The notes under the pieces were generated by a model. That model was not told the DNA's origin and did not search any database. It was given only the letters and a program-made list of their open reading frames with translations. A DNA stretch of 43,055 nt from Bacteroidales bacterium (GTDB taxonomy: Bacteria; Bacteroidota; Bacteroidia; Bacteroidales; UBA932). The stretch lies in the NCBI GenBank assembly GCA_016288775.1, contig JAEELG010000007.1, forward strand, positions 1-43,055, read 5' to 3'. Shown here piece after piece: positions 8,449 to 17,094 of this stretch (position 1 is its first letter; every line of letters starts with the position of its first letter). A program made the position numbers and the translations under genes.

Positions 8449-8460
8449 GTGTTTTTTTGC

Positions 8461-8468
8461 TAAATTTG
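8461..8468 (+). promoter_or_regulatory. pgk promoter, -7 box
   Basis: TAAATTTG matches TAnnTTTG and lies 29 nt ahead of the pgk ATG. It is followed by an A/T-rich leader, as is common for highly expressed Bacteroidota genes. Confidence 0.65.
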
Positions 8469-8497
8469 CGTCGGATTTTACTAAAAATACATATATC

Positions 8498-9751
8498 ATG
8501 CAACAGAACATCGATTCCTACGATTTCAGAGGCAAGAAGGCCATCGTTCGCGTTGACTTTAACGTTCCCCTCAACGACAAGTTCGAAATTACCGACGACA
8601 CCCGTATCCGTGCAGCCATGCCCACCCTCAAGAAGGTGCTCGCAGGCGGCGGTTCCCTCATAATCATGTCCCACCTCGGACGTCCCAAGGGCGTGGCGGA
8701 GAAATTCTCCCTCAAGCACATCCTCGCACACGTTTCCGAGTGCCTCGGAGTCGATGTCAAGTTCGCTCCCGACTGCCAGAAGGCCCAGGCCGAGGTCGCA
8801 GCCCTCAAGCCGGGCGAGGCCCTGCTGCTCGAGAACCTCCGCTTCTACGCAGAGGAGGAAGGCAAGCCCCGCGGACTCGCCGAGGACGCCTCCGACGAGG
8901 AGAAGAAGGCCGCCAAGGCTGCCGTGAAGGCCTCCCAGAAGGAGTTCGTCAAGACTCTGGCCTCCTATGCCGACTGCTACATCAACGACGCGTTCGGCAC
9001 CGCGCACCGCGCACACGCCTCCACCGCCCTCATCGCCGACTACTTCCCCAACGACAAGATGTTCGGTTACCTGATGGAAGGCGAAATCAAGGCCATCGAC
9101 AACGTTCTCAAGAACGCCAAGCGCCCCTTCACCGCAATCATCGGCGGCAGCAAGGTGTCCAGCAAGCTCGCAGTGCTCGAGAGTATGCTCGAGAGGGTCG
9201 ACAACCTCATCATCGGCGGCGGCATGGGCTACACCTTCATCAAGGCCGAGGGCGGCAAGATCGGCAACTCCCTCCACGAGGACGAACTCATCCCCCAGGC
9301 CCTGGAAATCATGGCCAAGGCCAAGGAGAAGGGCGTCAACATCTACCTCTCCGTGCAGACCCTGGTGGCCGACGATTTCAGCGCCGACGCCAACACCAAG
9401 CTCGTTCCTTCCCACGAGATTCCCGACGGATTCGAGGGCGTTGACGCAGGTCCCGAGTCGCTCGAGCGCTGGGGCAAGGTGATCCTCGACTCCAAGACCG
9501 TGCTCTGGAACGGCCCCGTCGGCGTATTCGAGATTCCTCCGTTCGCAAACGGCACCCTCAAGATCGCAGAATTCCTGGCCAAGGCTACCGAGAAGGGGGC
9601 CTACACCCTCGTGGGCGGCGGCGACTCCGTTGCAGCCGTGACCCAGATGGGATATGCCAAGAAGGTGAGCTACGTGAGCACCGGCGGCGGCGCCATGCTC
9701 GAGGCCCTCGAAGGCAAGGAGCTCCCCGGCATCGCAGCAGTGAAGGCATAA
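8498..9751 (+). CDS. pgk: Phosphoglycerate kinase
   Basis: A 417-aa glycolytic enzyme converting 1,3-bisphosphoglycerate and ADP to 3-phosphoglycerate and ATP. Visible signatures are VDFNVPLN near the N-terminus, SHLGRP, the AHRAHAST substrate loop, [17 protein letters not shown] and the nucleotide-loop GGGDSVAAV near the C-terminus. A charged Lys/Ala-rich insertion (about residues 125-150) precedes the conserved [15 protein letters not shown] region. Synonymous codons are strongly biased to C-ending forms, consistent with high expression. The gene is monocistronic, with its own promoter and a strong terminator downstream. Confidence 0.98.
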   Translation: MQQNIDSYDFRGKKAIVRVDFNVPLNDKFEITDDTRIRAAMPTLKKVLAGGGSLIIMSHLGRPKGVAEKFSLKHILAHVSECLGVDVKFAPDCQKAQAEVAALKPGEALLLENLRFYAEEEGKPRGLAEDASDEEKKAAKAAVKASQKEFVKTLASYADCYINDAFGTAHRAHASTALIADYFPNDKMFGYLMEGEIKAIDNVLKNAKRPFTAIIGGSKVSSKLAVLESMLERVDNLIIGGGMGYTFIKAEGGKIGNSLHEDELIPQALEIMAKAKEKGVNIYLSVQTLVADDFSADANTKLVPSHEIPDGFEGVDAGPESLERWGKVILDSKTVLWNGPVGVFEIPPFANGTLKIAEFLAKATEKGAYTLVGGGDSVAAVTQMGYAKKVSYVSTGGGAMLEALEGKELPGIAAVKA

Positions 9752-9767
9752 GTTGATTTATAAAAGA

Positions 9768-9805
9768 AGAGGCGCAGGTCTTTGTTGTCCTGCGCCTCTT
9801 TTTTT
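9768..9805. terminator. Shared intrinsic terminator between pgk and rimM
   Basis: An 11-bp perfect stem AGAGGCGCAGG (9768-9778) / CCTGCGCCTCT (9789-9799) has a 10-nt loop and is followed by a T-run to 9805. An A-run at 9762-9765 lets it act on the converging rpsP-rimM transcript too. The stem contains GGCGCAGG, the core of the repeat arrays described further right. Confidence 0.9.
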
Positions 9806-10268
9806 ATATCAGCCCTTCCGGGAGATCCATCACAAGAATCCGTTTTTCGGGATCTGCGGAGAGTATCAGGTCTTCGTGGAGGGGGATGAGTGCGTCGCCG
9901 ACGATGAGGCAGGGGTTGCCGGGGATGTCTTCGAGGCCCTCGACGGTGCCTACGTGGCGCTCGCCGTCGTAAAGGGTCCAGCCGGTGAAGTCTTCGTCGT
10001 CTTCATCGTCCCAGTCGCCCTCGATGCAGATTTCGCGGCCCACGAGTTCTTCAGCGTCGCGCAGGCTGTCGATGTCGGTGAGGTGCACGATGGCCCTGGT
10101 TGAGCCTTTGGGACGGACGTCACTGATAAAAAAGGGAACCGGCAGTCCGTCGAATTCGATGAACACCGGTTCCTCGGTTTTGATTTCCGAAGCGTCGATT
10201 TCGGTCAGCCCTATGAGGACATCGCCGTCGATGCCGTTGGATTTCAGAATTTTGGCGATAGGGAGCAT
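9804..10268 (-). CDS. rimM: Ribosome maturation factor RimM
   Basis: A 154-aa protein with the usual two parts: an N-terminal RimM beta-barrel ([20 protein letters not shown], about 1-85) and a C-terminal PRC barrel (WTLYDGERHVGTVEGLEDI onward). It is slightly short for the family. The middle holds an acidic stretch DWDDEDDEDF. It helps assemble the 30S head around S19 and 16S helix 31/33. Its ATG overlaps the rpsP stop by one base (TAATG), a coupled pair seen in many bacteria. Confidence 0.93.
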   Translation of the reverse strand: MLPIAKILKSNGIDGDVLIGLTEIDASEIKTEEPVFIEFDGLPVPFFISDVRPKGSTRAIVHLTDIDSLRDAEELVGREICIEGDWDDEDDEDFTGWTLYDGERHVGTVEGLEDIPGNPCLIVGDALIPLHEDLILSADPEKRILVMDLPEGLI

Positions 10269-10831
10269 TATGCCTCTGCCTCAGCGGCGGGAGCTTCCTC
10301 TGCAACTGCCTCTGCTGCCTCTTCGGCGGGAGCCTCGGCGGCGGCCTTCTCGGCGGCCTGTGCGGCGGCGAGCTCAGCGGCCTTCTTGGCGATAGCCTCG
10401 GCGCGAGCCTCGTTCACCTTTGCCTCTTCGGCCTTTGCAGCCTTGCGGGCCTCGATGGCGGCATTCTTGATGCCGGTCTTCTTGGCCTCGATCTTTGCGT
10501 CCCTCTCGGACTTCCAGTCGTTCCACTTCTTGTCGGCAACTTCCTGGGTCAGAGCGCCCTTTGCGACACCGCCGTCGAGGTGGTGGCGAAGGAGGACACC
10601 TTCGTAGGAGAGGATGCGGCGAGCGGTAAGGGTCGGTTCTGCACCCACCTTGAGCCATGCCAGGGCGCGCTCGAAATTGAGCACGATGTTGGCGGGGTTG
10701 GTGTTGGGGTTGTAGGAGCCGATCTGCTCGATGTAACGACCGTCACGCGGTGCGCGTGAGTCTGCCACAACAATGTGGAAGAATGCGAAATTCTTCTTTC
10801 CGTGGCGCTGTAAACGAATCTTAACAGCCAT
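10268..10831 (-). CDS. rpsP: 30S ribosomal protein S16 with long Ala/Glu-rich tail
   Basis: A 187-aa protein. Residues 1-85 are canonical S16 ([28 protein letters not shown]-like [10 protein letters not shown]). The remainder, rich in Lys/Ala and then in Ala/Glu, ends in [14 protein letters not shown]. Canonical S16 is only 80-90 residues; such extensions occur in Bacteroidota S16. The tail is low-complexity and probably surface-exposed, with no recognisable domain. It heads the rpsP-rimM operon, with a good promoter and a hairpin in the leader. Confidence 0.95.
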   Translation of the reverse strand: MAVKIRLQRHGKKNFAFFHIVVADSRAPRDGRYIEQIGSYNPNTNPANIVLNFERALAWLKVGAEPTLTARRILSYEGVLLRHHLDGGVAKGALTQEVADKKWNDWKSERDAKIEAKKTGIKNAAIEARKAAKAEEAKVNEARAEAIAKKAAELAAAQAAEKAAAEAPAEEAAEAVAEEAPAAEAEA

Positions 10832-10859
10832 TGTGAATCTGTTTAAAAGTTAATAAAGT

Positions 10860-10884
10860 AGTCCGCCCTACCCGAGAGCGGACT
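10860..10884 (-). promoter_or_regulatory. Hairpin in the rpsP mRNA leader
   Basis: A 7-bp perfect stem AGTCCGC (10860-10866) / GCGGACT (10878-10884) with an 11-nt loop. It begins just after the predicted transcription start and about 30 nt before the rpsP ATG. There is no U-run, so it is not a simple terminator. A ribosomal-protein leader that senses S16 is possible but not shown. Confidence 0.45.
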
Positions 10885-10885
10885 G

Positions 10886-10916
10886 CAAAGGTAATAATTA
10901 TTTTTATAATAACAAG
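10886..10916 (-). promoter_or_regulatory. rpsP-rimM promoter
   Basis: On the minus strand there is a -33 TTG (plus-strand 10913-10915), a 19-nt spacer rich in A/T, and the -7 box TACCTTTG (10886-10893). This is the best complete Bacteroidota promoter in the window. The predicted leader is about 50 nt. Confidence 0.7.
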
Positions 10917-10919
10917 TTA

Positions 10920-12200
10920 TTACTTGCCGGTATACGTTCCTTCGAAGAGGATTGCGCCGGAGGTGGCTTCGCCGATCAGGAAGACGAAGGGATGGTCAGC
11001 GTAGAAGTAGACGCGCTTGGGCTCCTGGCCGGGGCCTGCGCTTCCGCACATCAGCTCGACGGTGACGGCCGCGGCTTCAGTGCCCCACTCCGTCACAGAG
11101 ATCTTTGCTTTCTGGAGGATCTTGCCGATCCAGAAGTTGCCGCTGTCCTTGAACATGCGGTCAAACTCGGCGGCCGTGGGTGAAAACGGCTTGTTCAGGC
11201 CGAGGGACATAAGGGCGTCGTTGAGCGTAAACTTGTTCTCGATATCGAATTTCGGGAGTTTCAGGTAAACCTCGGCGTCGTTCTTGAAATTCGAACGTAT
11301 GCTTTCCAGCGAGATCCCGGGCAGTTTTTTCATGAGGCCGTCCAGGTCGTTCTTGTCCGGAAGGATTATGTACATATAGTACTTGTATCCGGCATACGGA
11401 ATGGCCACAACCCTGTATCCGTCCATTTCGGCATATTTTAGATAATCGACGGTGTTCATCATCGGAACTGTGCGCGACGAGCCGTTGGCGAGCTTGAAAC
11501 TCTCCTGCTTCGTACTTTCCTCCATGAACATCGGATCGAATTCGGTGCCGGCCCATTTGGCCTTGAAATACAGGGCGTTCATGATGAAGGCCACGGCGTC
11601 GTCAGATATCTCCGAGGACTCGATGACCTTGTCGATGAAGCCGTTGGTACTCCTGCTCGCCCAGTCGTTGATGCGGGCGGCCACCATGGCAGGGCTGGAG
11701 AAATCCATGTTCGCCACGGCTGCGTAGTAGGACTCCTTGACGGTCTTAGTAAAACTGTCGAGCAACGGATATCTGTCGTTCACCAGCAGCGCGTCGGTAA
11801 GCTTGAGCGTGACGTCGAGATCCACCGCCGGGAGCTGTTCAAGCATGGTTTTGCAGTAGGCGTTGAGGGCGTCGATGCCGTCGGCCCCGTAGCCCAGGAA
11901 ATCAATTATCTCCTGCAGCGTCTGGCCGCTGGCGCCGTTGGCCGCCATGGCAAGCGCGAACTGCAGGCTGAAGGGCGACAGGATCAGGTTGTCCCCTTCG
12001 TACATCTTCTCCAGGAAGCGGAACGCCATGCCGTTTCCGGCCTGCACATAACCCTGCTGCTTGGTGTCCAGCGACACTTTCGTTATAGCCTCTTCAGGCT
12101 CCGGAAACTTGACGTCGATGGGGTCGGTAATTACTGATATCATTTCACAAGATGTTAAGAGCACAATTGCTGACAATATCAAGCTTACTGTTCGTTTCAT
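10920..12200 (-). CDS. Serpin-family protease inhibitor, lipoprotein
   Basis: A 426-aa secreted serpin. The signal MKRTVSLILSAIVLLTSC ends in a lipobox Cys, so it should be tethered to the envelope. Conserved serpin blocks are ILSPFSLQFALAMAANGA, FIMNALYFKAKW, and the hinge of the reactive-centre loop EWGTEAAAVTVE (about residues 370-381) followed by HPFVFLI. The small-residue hinge predicts an inhibitory serpin able to insert its loop, not a mere structural relative. The target protease is unknown; host or competitor serine or cysteine proteases are the usual suggestion. The ATG at 12200 is preferred because of leader length; an in-frame ATG at 12212 is the alternative. Confidence 0.93.
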   Translation of the reverse strand: MKRTVSLILSAIVLLTSCEMISVITDPIDVKFPEPEEAITKVSLDTKQQGYVQAGNGMAFRFLEKMYEGDNLILSPFSLQFALAMAANGASGQTLQEIIDFLGYGADGIDALNAYCKTMLEQLPAVDLDVTLKLTDALLVNDRYPLLDSFTKTVKESYYAAVANMDFSSPAMVAARINDWASRSTNGFIDKVIESSEISDDAVAFIMNALYFKAKWAGTEFDPMFMEESTKQESFKLANGSSRTVPMMNTVDYLKYAEMDGYRVVAIPYAGYKYYMYIILPDKNDLDGLMKKLPGISLESIRSNFKNDAEVYLKLPKFDIENKFTLNDALMSLGLNKPFSPTAAEFDRMFKDSGNFWIGKILQKAKISVTEWGTEAAAVTVELMCGSAGPGQEPKRVYFYADHPFVFLIGEATSGAILFEGTYTGK

Positions 12201-12226
12201 ATGGCCGGTCATTTGCTTCTAAAATG

Positions 12227-12234
12227 CAAAAGTA
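12227..12234 (-). promoter_or_regulatory. Serpin gene promoter, -7 box
   Basis: On the minus strand TACTTTTG matches TAnnTTTG. It lies 26 nt from the ATG at 12200 and only 14 nt from that at 12212, which favours the inner start. Confidence 0.55.
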
Positions 12235-12283
12235 ATAAATATCTTGCATAATGTGCTTTCCCCTTCCCCCTCTTCTTCAATCA

Positions 12284-12325
12284 CTTACGGACCGTATCTG
12301 TGGGGATTTTTCCCACAGACGTAAG
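12284..12325. terminator. Two-tier hairpin between the DUF5686 gene and the serpin gene
   Basis: The inner stem TCTGTGGG (12297-12304) / CCCACAGA (12312-12319) has a 7-nt loop. The outer stem CTTACG (12284-12289) / CGTAAG (12320-12325) encloses it, with a 7-nt one-sided bulge. It lies about 30 nt past the DUF5686 stop and upstream of the serpin promoter, so it may end the DUF5686 transcript, but no U-run follows on the minus strand. Confidence 0.45.
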
Positions 12326-12353
12326 GCGGAAGGAGCTGATAATGAGGAGGTTG

Positions 12354-14861
12354 CTAGAAGCGGATCTCCATGCCTAAGTTGAGGGTGAAGAGGCGGCGGG
12401 CGGGAACCATGGTGCCGTCAGGGCCGGGCACCTCGCGGTGAGTCACGCGCCAGATGCAGTCGACGCGGAACATCCTGAAGATATTCGAGATGCCGGCGCC
12501 GAGCTCCACGTACGGCTCGCCGTTAAGCGGCTGCATTCCCCAGGGGAACTGCATCATGGCTCCGTACTTCGCGTCCGTTCCGTTGTTCTTGTCGCTCAGC
12601 ATGCCGTATGCCACCTTTGCCGTGAACTCCTCGCGCAGCTGCAGCTCGCGGATCAGCGGAATCTTTCCCAGGATGAAGCCGTTCAGATTGTGATACCACA
12701 GCAGCGTGGCCCATGTGTCGGAAGCGAACTCGAAATATTCCATGCACGAGAACGCAGTCTTGTCCAGCATGTTGGTGGCGTTGCCCGGGAACATATGGAG
12801 CTGCGTCCAGGGCACCTGCCCCACGATGGTTCCGGCGTCGATATGGATCAGCGACATGCCGAACGGCGGGATTCTCAGCTTCCAGTTCATCTCCAGCTGC
12901 GGCTGGAAATAGCCTATATCGCCCGGACGAAGGCCGGGAATGGAGCCGGTGAGCTTGATGAACCAGGTAGGATAGTATGTGTGGACGTACGACTTGGTGT
13001 AGTAGCCGCGGTTCACCGTCTCCTCGCGCGACCAGCGCAACTGCATGTGCAGTTCGTTCGTGGCAACGCTAGGAACAACGGTGCCGTCCCAGCGCATCAT
13101 CGGCACGAATTCGTTGGAATAGTAGCGCTTGAGCGCCGCCGACACGTCGACGTTGAAATTCATGGAGAACTCGTGCTGGTACTTCACCGAGAAGTTGCTC
13201 ATCATGCCGAGCTTCGACTGCCCGCCCCAGAACGAACTCAGGAGATTGTCGCTCGTGAGGTTGCTCTGGCCTTTGCCCAGCTGGAACACATCGTAGTGGG
13301 CGTCGACCGTGAGTTTGTACCAGGGTTCCTCCTTGAACTTGTGCTCGTAGATGATTCCGCCCTTGAACTGATGGTCCTTGGTGCCGTACGCCACGTATCC
13401 GGTTGCACGGAATTTCGTGCTCAGCTCCTTTGAAGTATGCATTCCCAGCCTGGGCTTGAACCCTTCCAGGTTGTTGCTGCTGAAGAACTGCATGTAGGGG
13501 CCGAAGCCGATGGGACCGATGTCGTAATAGCTGGTGGCCAGGGTATATGCGCCTTTGTAGACCGCCTTGTAGAGCGGCACGTTCTGCACACGGTCCACCA
13601 TCTTGTAGATGTTTTCCTCCTTCTCGGTAAGCTCGTACGGACGGGCCTCCTCCCAGTAGCCTTCGCTCTTGTGGTTGGCCTCAGGCAGCACCTTCACCTT
13701 GCCGTCGCCCGGATCCAGAGGCTCCATGGGCGAGAAGTCCAGGTCGGAATAGTTGAGCTGGCGGGTGCCGATCACCGACATCACCTTCGACGAATCGCCG
13801 AGAGCGATGGAGAAGTCGGCGTACATCTTGTCCTGCGAATAGAACCAGGTGCTGTCGGGCAGGCGCTGGTATTCGGTTTCCAGCACTATGTCCCTCAGCC
13901 AGTTGACGTTTCCGCCTCGCATCATCTTGGCGCGTATGCTGCGGAGCGCGTACTCCTCGGCGTCGATGCGCATCTCACCGTCGAAGGCGGGAGTGGAGAT
14001 GCCAGGCTTGGGGTGGTAGCGCACCAGGTAGGTCTTGCGCCCGTCGACCTGCAGCGAATCGATGATGTAGTAGTTGTAGAACAGCATTCCCGATTTCTGG
14101 ATCGGCGAAGGGAATTCCACGTCGAAGCTGTTCACGAACGGGCGGTAGAAATTCACCTTGAGGTGCATGCTGCCGGTGAACTGGCTCAGCAGGTTCTTGT
14201 CGGGATTGATACCCGAGATGCGGTTGGCCAGCACCACTTCGTTGTCCACGTCGGGATTGGAAGTGTGGCGCCTCTCCACCACGGACTCGGAAATCATGGC
14301 GGGCAGATATGCCGCGCCGCTCACCACGGAGGTGTCCATGTAGTCGAACACGAATCCGAAGCGCTTGTCGAAGAATTTTCCGGAAAGCATCTCCTCGGCG
14401 TGGGTCAGGTCCATCTCCATCTTGTTGTAGATGGTGCACTTGTAGGTCTCGTGGCGGTCGGGGTCGTTGCGGTCGCGGTGCGCGTCGATGTTGGCGAGCA
14501 GGCGCCTCACCCTGCGGTTGTCGGCCTTCACGAAGGCCCCCGGGAGCTGGTTGTCGGTCAGCTTGAGCTTGAAGTCCACCTGGGTGAACGCTCCGTACTT
14601 GACCTCCACCTCCTCCGTGTCGTATCCGAGCAGCTGGCACACCAGCACGCGGGCGTTGGGGTCACGGGTGTCGAGGGTAAACTTTCCGTCGATGTCGGCG
14701 GTGATGCCTATCGTGGTGTCCTTGAAGTAGATGCCCGCGAAGGGGATGGGTTCGCCGGTCTGGGCGTCGGTCACGGTGCCCCTGACCTTCGTGGTGAAGG
14801 TCTGGGCGAAGAGCTGCACCGAAGCGCACAGCACGACCAATATGACGGCGATCCTTTTCAT
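12354..14861 (-). CDS. DUF5686 / carboxypeptidase-like regulatory-domain outer-membrane protein
   Basis: An 835-aa secreted protein. It has a signal peptide (residues 1-19, MKRIAVILVVLCASVQLFA), then a CarboxypepD_reg-like beta-sandwich at 25-110 (VRGTVTDAQTGEPIPFAGIY; TADIDGKFTL). A long DUF5686 region follows, whose C-terminal half has alternating aromatic beta strands and ends in a terminal Phe (LGMEIRF), as outer-membrane barrels do. The family is confined largely to Bacteroidota and its function is not established; TonB-box and plug motifs are not obvious. It is monocistronic, with a 35-nt gap after ispE, and may be read through from the suf-ispE operon. Confidence 0.85.
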   Translation of the reverse strand: MKRIAVILVVLCASVQLFAQTFTTKVRGTVTDAQTGEPIPFAGIYFKDTTIGITADIDGKFTLDTRDPNARVLVCQLLGYDTEEVEVKYGAFTQVDFKLKLTDNQLPGAFVKADNRRVRRLLANIDAHRDRNDPDRHETYKCTIYNKMEMDLTHAEEMLSGKFFDKRFGFVFDYMDTSVVSGAAYLPAMISESVVERRHTSNPDVDNEVVLANRISGINPDKNLLSQFTGSMHLKVNFYRPFVNSFDVEFPSPIQKSGMLFYNYYIIDSLQVDGRKTYLVRYHPKPGISTPAFDGEMRIDAEEYALRSIRAKMMRGGNVNWLRDIVLETEYQRLPDSTWFYSQDKMYADFSIALGDSSKVMSVIGTRQLNYSDLDFSPMEPLDPGDGKVKVLPEANHKSEGYWEEARPYELTEKEENIYKMVDRVQNVPLYKAVYKGAYTLATSYYDIGPIGFGPYMQFFSSNNLEGFKPRLGMHTSKELSTKFRATGYVAYGTKDHQFKGGIIYEHKFKEEPWYKLTVDAHYDVFQLGKGQSNLTSDNLLSSFWGGQSKLGMMSNFSVKYQHEFSMNFNVDVSAALKRYYSNEFVPMMRWDGTVVPSVATNELHMQLRWSREETVNRGYYTKSYVHTYYPTWFIKLTGSIPGLRPGDIGYFQPQLEMNWKLRIPPFGMSLIHIDAGTIVGQVPWTQLHMFPGNATNMLDKTAFSCMEYFEFASDTWATLLWYHNLNGFILGKIPLIRELQLREEFTAKVAYGMLSDKNNGTDAKYGAMMQFPWGMQPLNGEPYVELGAGISNIFRMFRVDCIWRVTHREVPGPDGTMVPARRLFTLNLGMEIRF

Positions 14862-14896
14862 CCGCTGGCAAATTTGCGAACCGCAAAGATACTAAT

Positions 14897-15679
14897 TTAT
14901 TTAAATAATCCGAAAACAGCCGATCCGGAGCCCGACATCGCTGCATAAATCGCGCCATCGGCGTAGAACCGCCCGATCAGCGCAGGGATTTCCGGGTGGC
15001 GCGGGCACACCGTGGCTTCGAAATCGTTTAGAATGGTACCGCGCCACTGCGCCGGCGGCAGTTGCAATGCTTCCCGAAGCGGGAGCGCACGGTTGTCCCG
15101 GGGAACGATGCCGGAGTAGGCTTCCTTGGTGCTGACGGAGACGGGGCGGCCGGTGGCGGCGTCCAGCGGCAGCTCCACGCGGAGCTCATAGCCCGACAGG
15201 TCGATGTCGAAGGGCTCCAGAACCTCGCCTCGGCCACTGCCGAACATCGGGCGGCAATAAATGAAGAAAGCACAGTCGGACCCAAGTTTGGCGGCGTAGG
15301 CGGCGAGCGCAGCGTCGCTCAGCCCGAGGCTACCGAGGTCGTTCAGCGCCCGCAGCATGAAAGCCGCGTCGGCGCTGCCGCCGCCGAGGCCGGCTCCCAC
15401 GGGAGCGCCCTTCACCAGCCGTATCGCCACCGGCGGTAGCTGAGGAAAATCGGCCTTCAGCAGCCTCCAGGCACGCACCGTGAGGTCTTCCATCGGGTCC
15501 CAGTCCACCCCGCCTTCACGTTCGATATCAATCGACAGGCGCGACGCCGGCTCCACCGTGAGCTCGTCGCCCAGGCCCCAGTAGGGCACGAACAGCGTCT
15601 CCAGGTCGTGATACCCGTCGGGGCGCCTACGCAGGACGTTCAGCCCGATATTCACTTTAGTGCATGTGCGAAACGTCAT
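14897..15679 (-). CDS. ispE: 4-diphosphocytidyl-2-C-methyl-D-erythritol kinase
   Basis: A 260-aa GHMP kinase of the MEP isoprenoid pathway, phosphorylating CDP-ME at the 2-OH. The N-terminal KVNIGLNVLRRRPDGYHDLET motif (split KVNIGLNVL / RRRPDGYHDLET) and the ATP loop GLGGGSADAA (97-106) are diagnostic. The C-terminal SGSGSAVFGLF is the third GHMP motif. The ATG overlaps the sufD stop (ATGA), so it is coupled to Fe-S assembly genes; the MEP pathway's IspG and IspH are Fe-S enzymes, which makes the linkage sensible though unproven. Confidence 0.95.
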   Translation of the reverse strand: MTFRTCTKVNIGLNVLRRRPDGYHDLETLFVPYWGLGDELTVEPASRLSIDIEREGGVDWDPMEDLTVRAWRLLKADFPQLPPVAIRLVKGAPVGAGLGGGSADAAFMLRALNDLGSLGLSDAALAAYAAKLGSDCAFFIYCRPMFGSGRGEVLEPFDIDLSGYELRVELPLDAATGRPVSVSTKEAYSGIVPRDNRALPLREALQLPPAQWRGTILNDFEATVCPRHPEIPALIGRFYADGAIYAAMSGSGSAVFGLFK

Positions 15680-16236
15680 AGAGCGCGGTTGAGGATTGGA
15701 GCGAGGAAAGCTTCGACTTGCATTTTGCGGGCCTCATCCTCCGGGATGCCGCGGCTGCGCATGTAGAAGAGTTCCTCTGGATTCAGATAGCCGGTGGTGG
15801 CGCCGTGCGAGCACTGCACGTCGTCGGCGTAGATTTCGAGTTGCGGGCGCGCCTCTGCGAAGGCGTCCGGGGAGACCAGCAGCGAATGGCACTGCTGGTG
15901 CGCCTCCGTCTTCATGGCGCCGGGGGCAACGTACACCAGGCCGTCGAACTCGGCGCGGGCGCTGCCGCCTACCACTCCCTTGAAAAGCTGCTCCGAGCTG
16001 CATCCGGGGGCGTTGTGGCGCACCACCACCTGCAGCTTCACCCGTTCGGTGCCGCTGCAACGCCATGCGCCGGCAAGGTCGAGCGAAGCTCCGGAGCCGT
16101 CGAGGTCGACCTCCAGCACATGCTCCAGGCTCACCCCTTCGGGCACGATGACCGTCATGCGCAGCGACTCCCCCGCTTCCAGACGGATCAGGGACGGAAT
16201 GCCGTCGCGGCCGGCAATATATACTTCGTTACCCAT
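15676..16236 (-). CDS. sufD: SufD-like Fe-S scaffold subunit, very short form
   Basis: A 186-aa protein corresponding only to the beta-helix core of the SufBD fold; usual SufD is 400-450 aa. The best landmark is the C-terminal [16 protein letters not shown] (about 132-147) followed by [13 protein letters not shown]. It retains the His that is functionally important in SufD (here about 144, in CSHGAT) and the preceding Cys. The N-terminal helical region is absent, and translation starts directly in beta-strand-like sequence. It overlaps sufC by 8 nt and ispE by 4 nt and reads open throughout, so it looks like a deliberate short gene rather than a broken one. Confidence 0.85.
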   Translation of the reverse strand: MGNEVYIAGRDGIPSLIRLEAGESLRMTVIVPEGVSLEHVLEVDLDGSGASLDLAGAWRCSGTERVKLQVVVRHNAPGCSSEQLFKGVVGGSARAEFDGLVYVAPGAMKTEAHQQCHSLLVSPDAFAEARPQLEIYADDVQCSHGATTGYLNPEELFYMRSRGIPEDEARKMQVEAFLAPILNRAL

Positions 16237-16981
16237 CGATGCTGTCGTAACCTGAGGTTTCTATCTGCTGCACCAGTTCGGCGCCGCCGGTGGCCACGAT
16301 GCGGCCGTTCTTGAGCACGTGCACCACGTCGGGCACGATATACTCCAGCAGGCGCTGGTAGTGGGTGATGACGATGGATGCCGTCTGCGGCGTGCGCAGG
16401 CGGTTCACGCCGTCGGCCACGATGCGAAGCGCGTCCACGTCGAGGCCGCTGTCGGTCTCGTCGAGGATGCTCAGCACAGGCTCCAGCATCGCCATCTGGA
16501 ATATCTCGTTGCGTTTCTTCTCGCCGCCGGAGAAGCCAACGTTCACCTCACGCTTGGCGAATTCGCCCTTCATCTGCACCAGCGCCATCTTCTCCTTCAG
16601 GAGCTTCAGGTACTCCGCCGGCGAGAGTTCGGGCAGCCCGGCGGCCTTGCGGCGGGCGTTGATCGCGGCCTTCATGAAGTTGGTGATGCTCACGCCCGGA
16701 ATCTCCACCGGGTACTGGAAGCTCAGGAAGATGCCCGCCCACGAGCGCTCCTCAGGCGGCAGCGCCAGCAGGTCGCGACCGTCGTAAGTCACTGATCCTG
16801 AGGTTACCTTGTAATCGGGGCGCCCCGCCAGCACGGCGCTCAGCGTCGACTTGCCGGCGCCATTCGGCCCCATCACCGCATGCACCTCGCCGCGGCGTAT
16901 GGTCAGGTTCACCCCCTTGAGAATCTCACGCCCCTCGATCCCGGCGTGCAGGTCTTTTATTTCGAGCAGAATGTCGTTCAT
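16229..16981 (-). CDS. sufC: Fe-S cluster assembly ATPase
   Basis: A 250-aa ABC ATPase of the SUF complex. Walker A is GPNGAGKST (38-46), the ABC signature is GFSGGEKKR (about 149-157), and Walker B is [11 protein letters not shown]. The exact GGEKKRNEI and ETDSGLD wording distinguishes SufC from transport ATPases. It energises the SufBCD scaffold. The sufD gene overlaps its 3' end. Its partner sufB lies 3.4 kb upstream on the same strand, beyond pnuC and a glycosidase gene. Confidence 0.96.
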   Translation of the reverse strand: MNDILLEIKDLHAGIEGREILKGVNLTIRRGEVHAVMGPNGAGKSTLSAVLAGRPDYKVTSGSVTYDGRDLLALPPEERSWAGIFLSFQYPVEIPGVSITNFMKAAINARRKAAGLPELSPAEYLKLLKEKMALVQMKGEFAKREVNVGFSGGEKKRNEIFQMAMLEPVLSILDETDSGLDVDALRIVADGVNRLRTPQTASIVITHYQRLLEYIVPDVVHVLKNGRIVATGGAELVQQIETSGYDSIDG

Positions 16982-17003
16982 TAAACAGTTTATTAGTTTA
17001 TTC

Positions 17004-17011
17004 CAAACTTA
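17004..17011 (-). promoter_or_regulatory. sufC promoter, -7 box
   Basis: On the minus strand TAAGTTTG matches TAnnTTTG and lies 22 nt before the sufC ATG. It gives sufCD-ispE an own promoter, separate from sufB. Confidence 0.55.
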
Positions 17012-17094
17012 TCAATGTCTTCCTGGGTTACAGGTGAGAAAGATGCGGACCAGGATTCGTATCCCTTTAATTTGAGAATAACATCTGATTTATG

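Noticed and set aside
12438..14948. Long plus-strand open frames opposite the DUF5686 gene
   Set aside because: Antisense shadows of a high-GC gene with His/Val-rich composition and no domain signals.
15676..16236. sufD as a pseudogene
   Set aside because: The frame is intact, coupled on both ends, and keeps the C-terminal signature; no remains of the missing N-terminal part are visible in the overlapping sufC.
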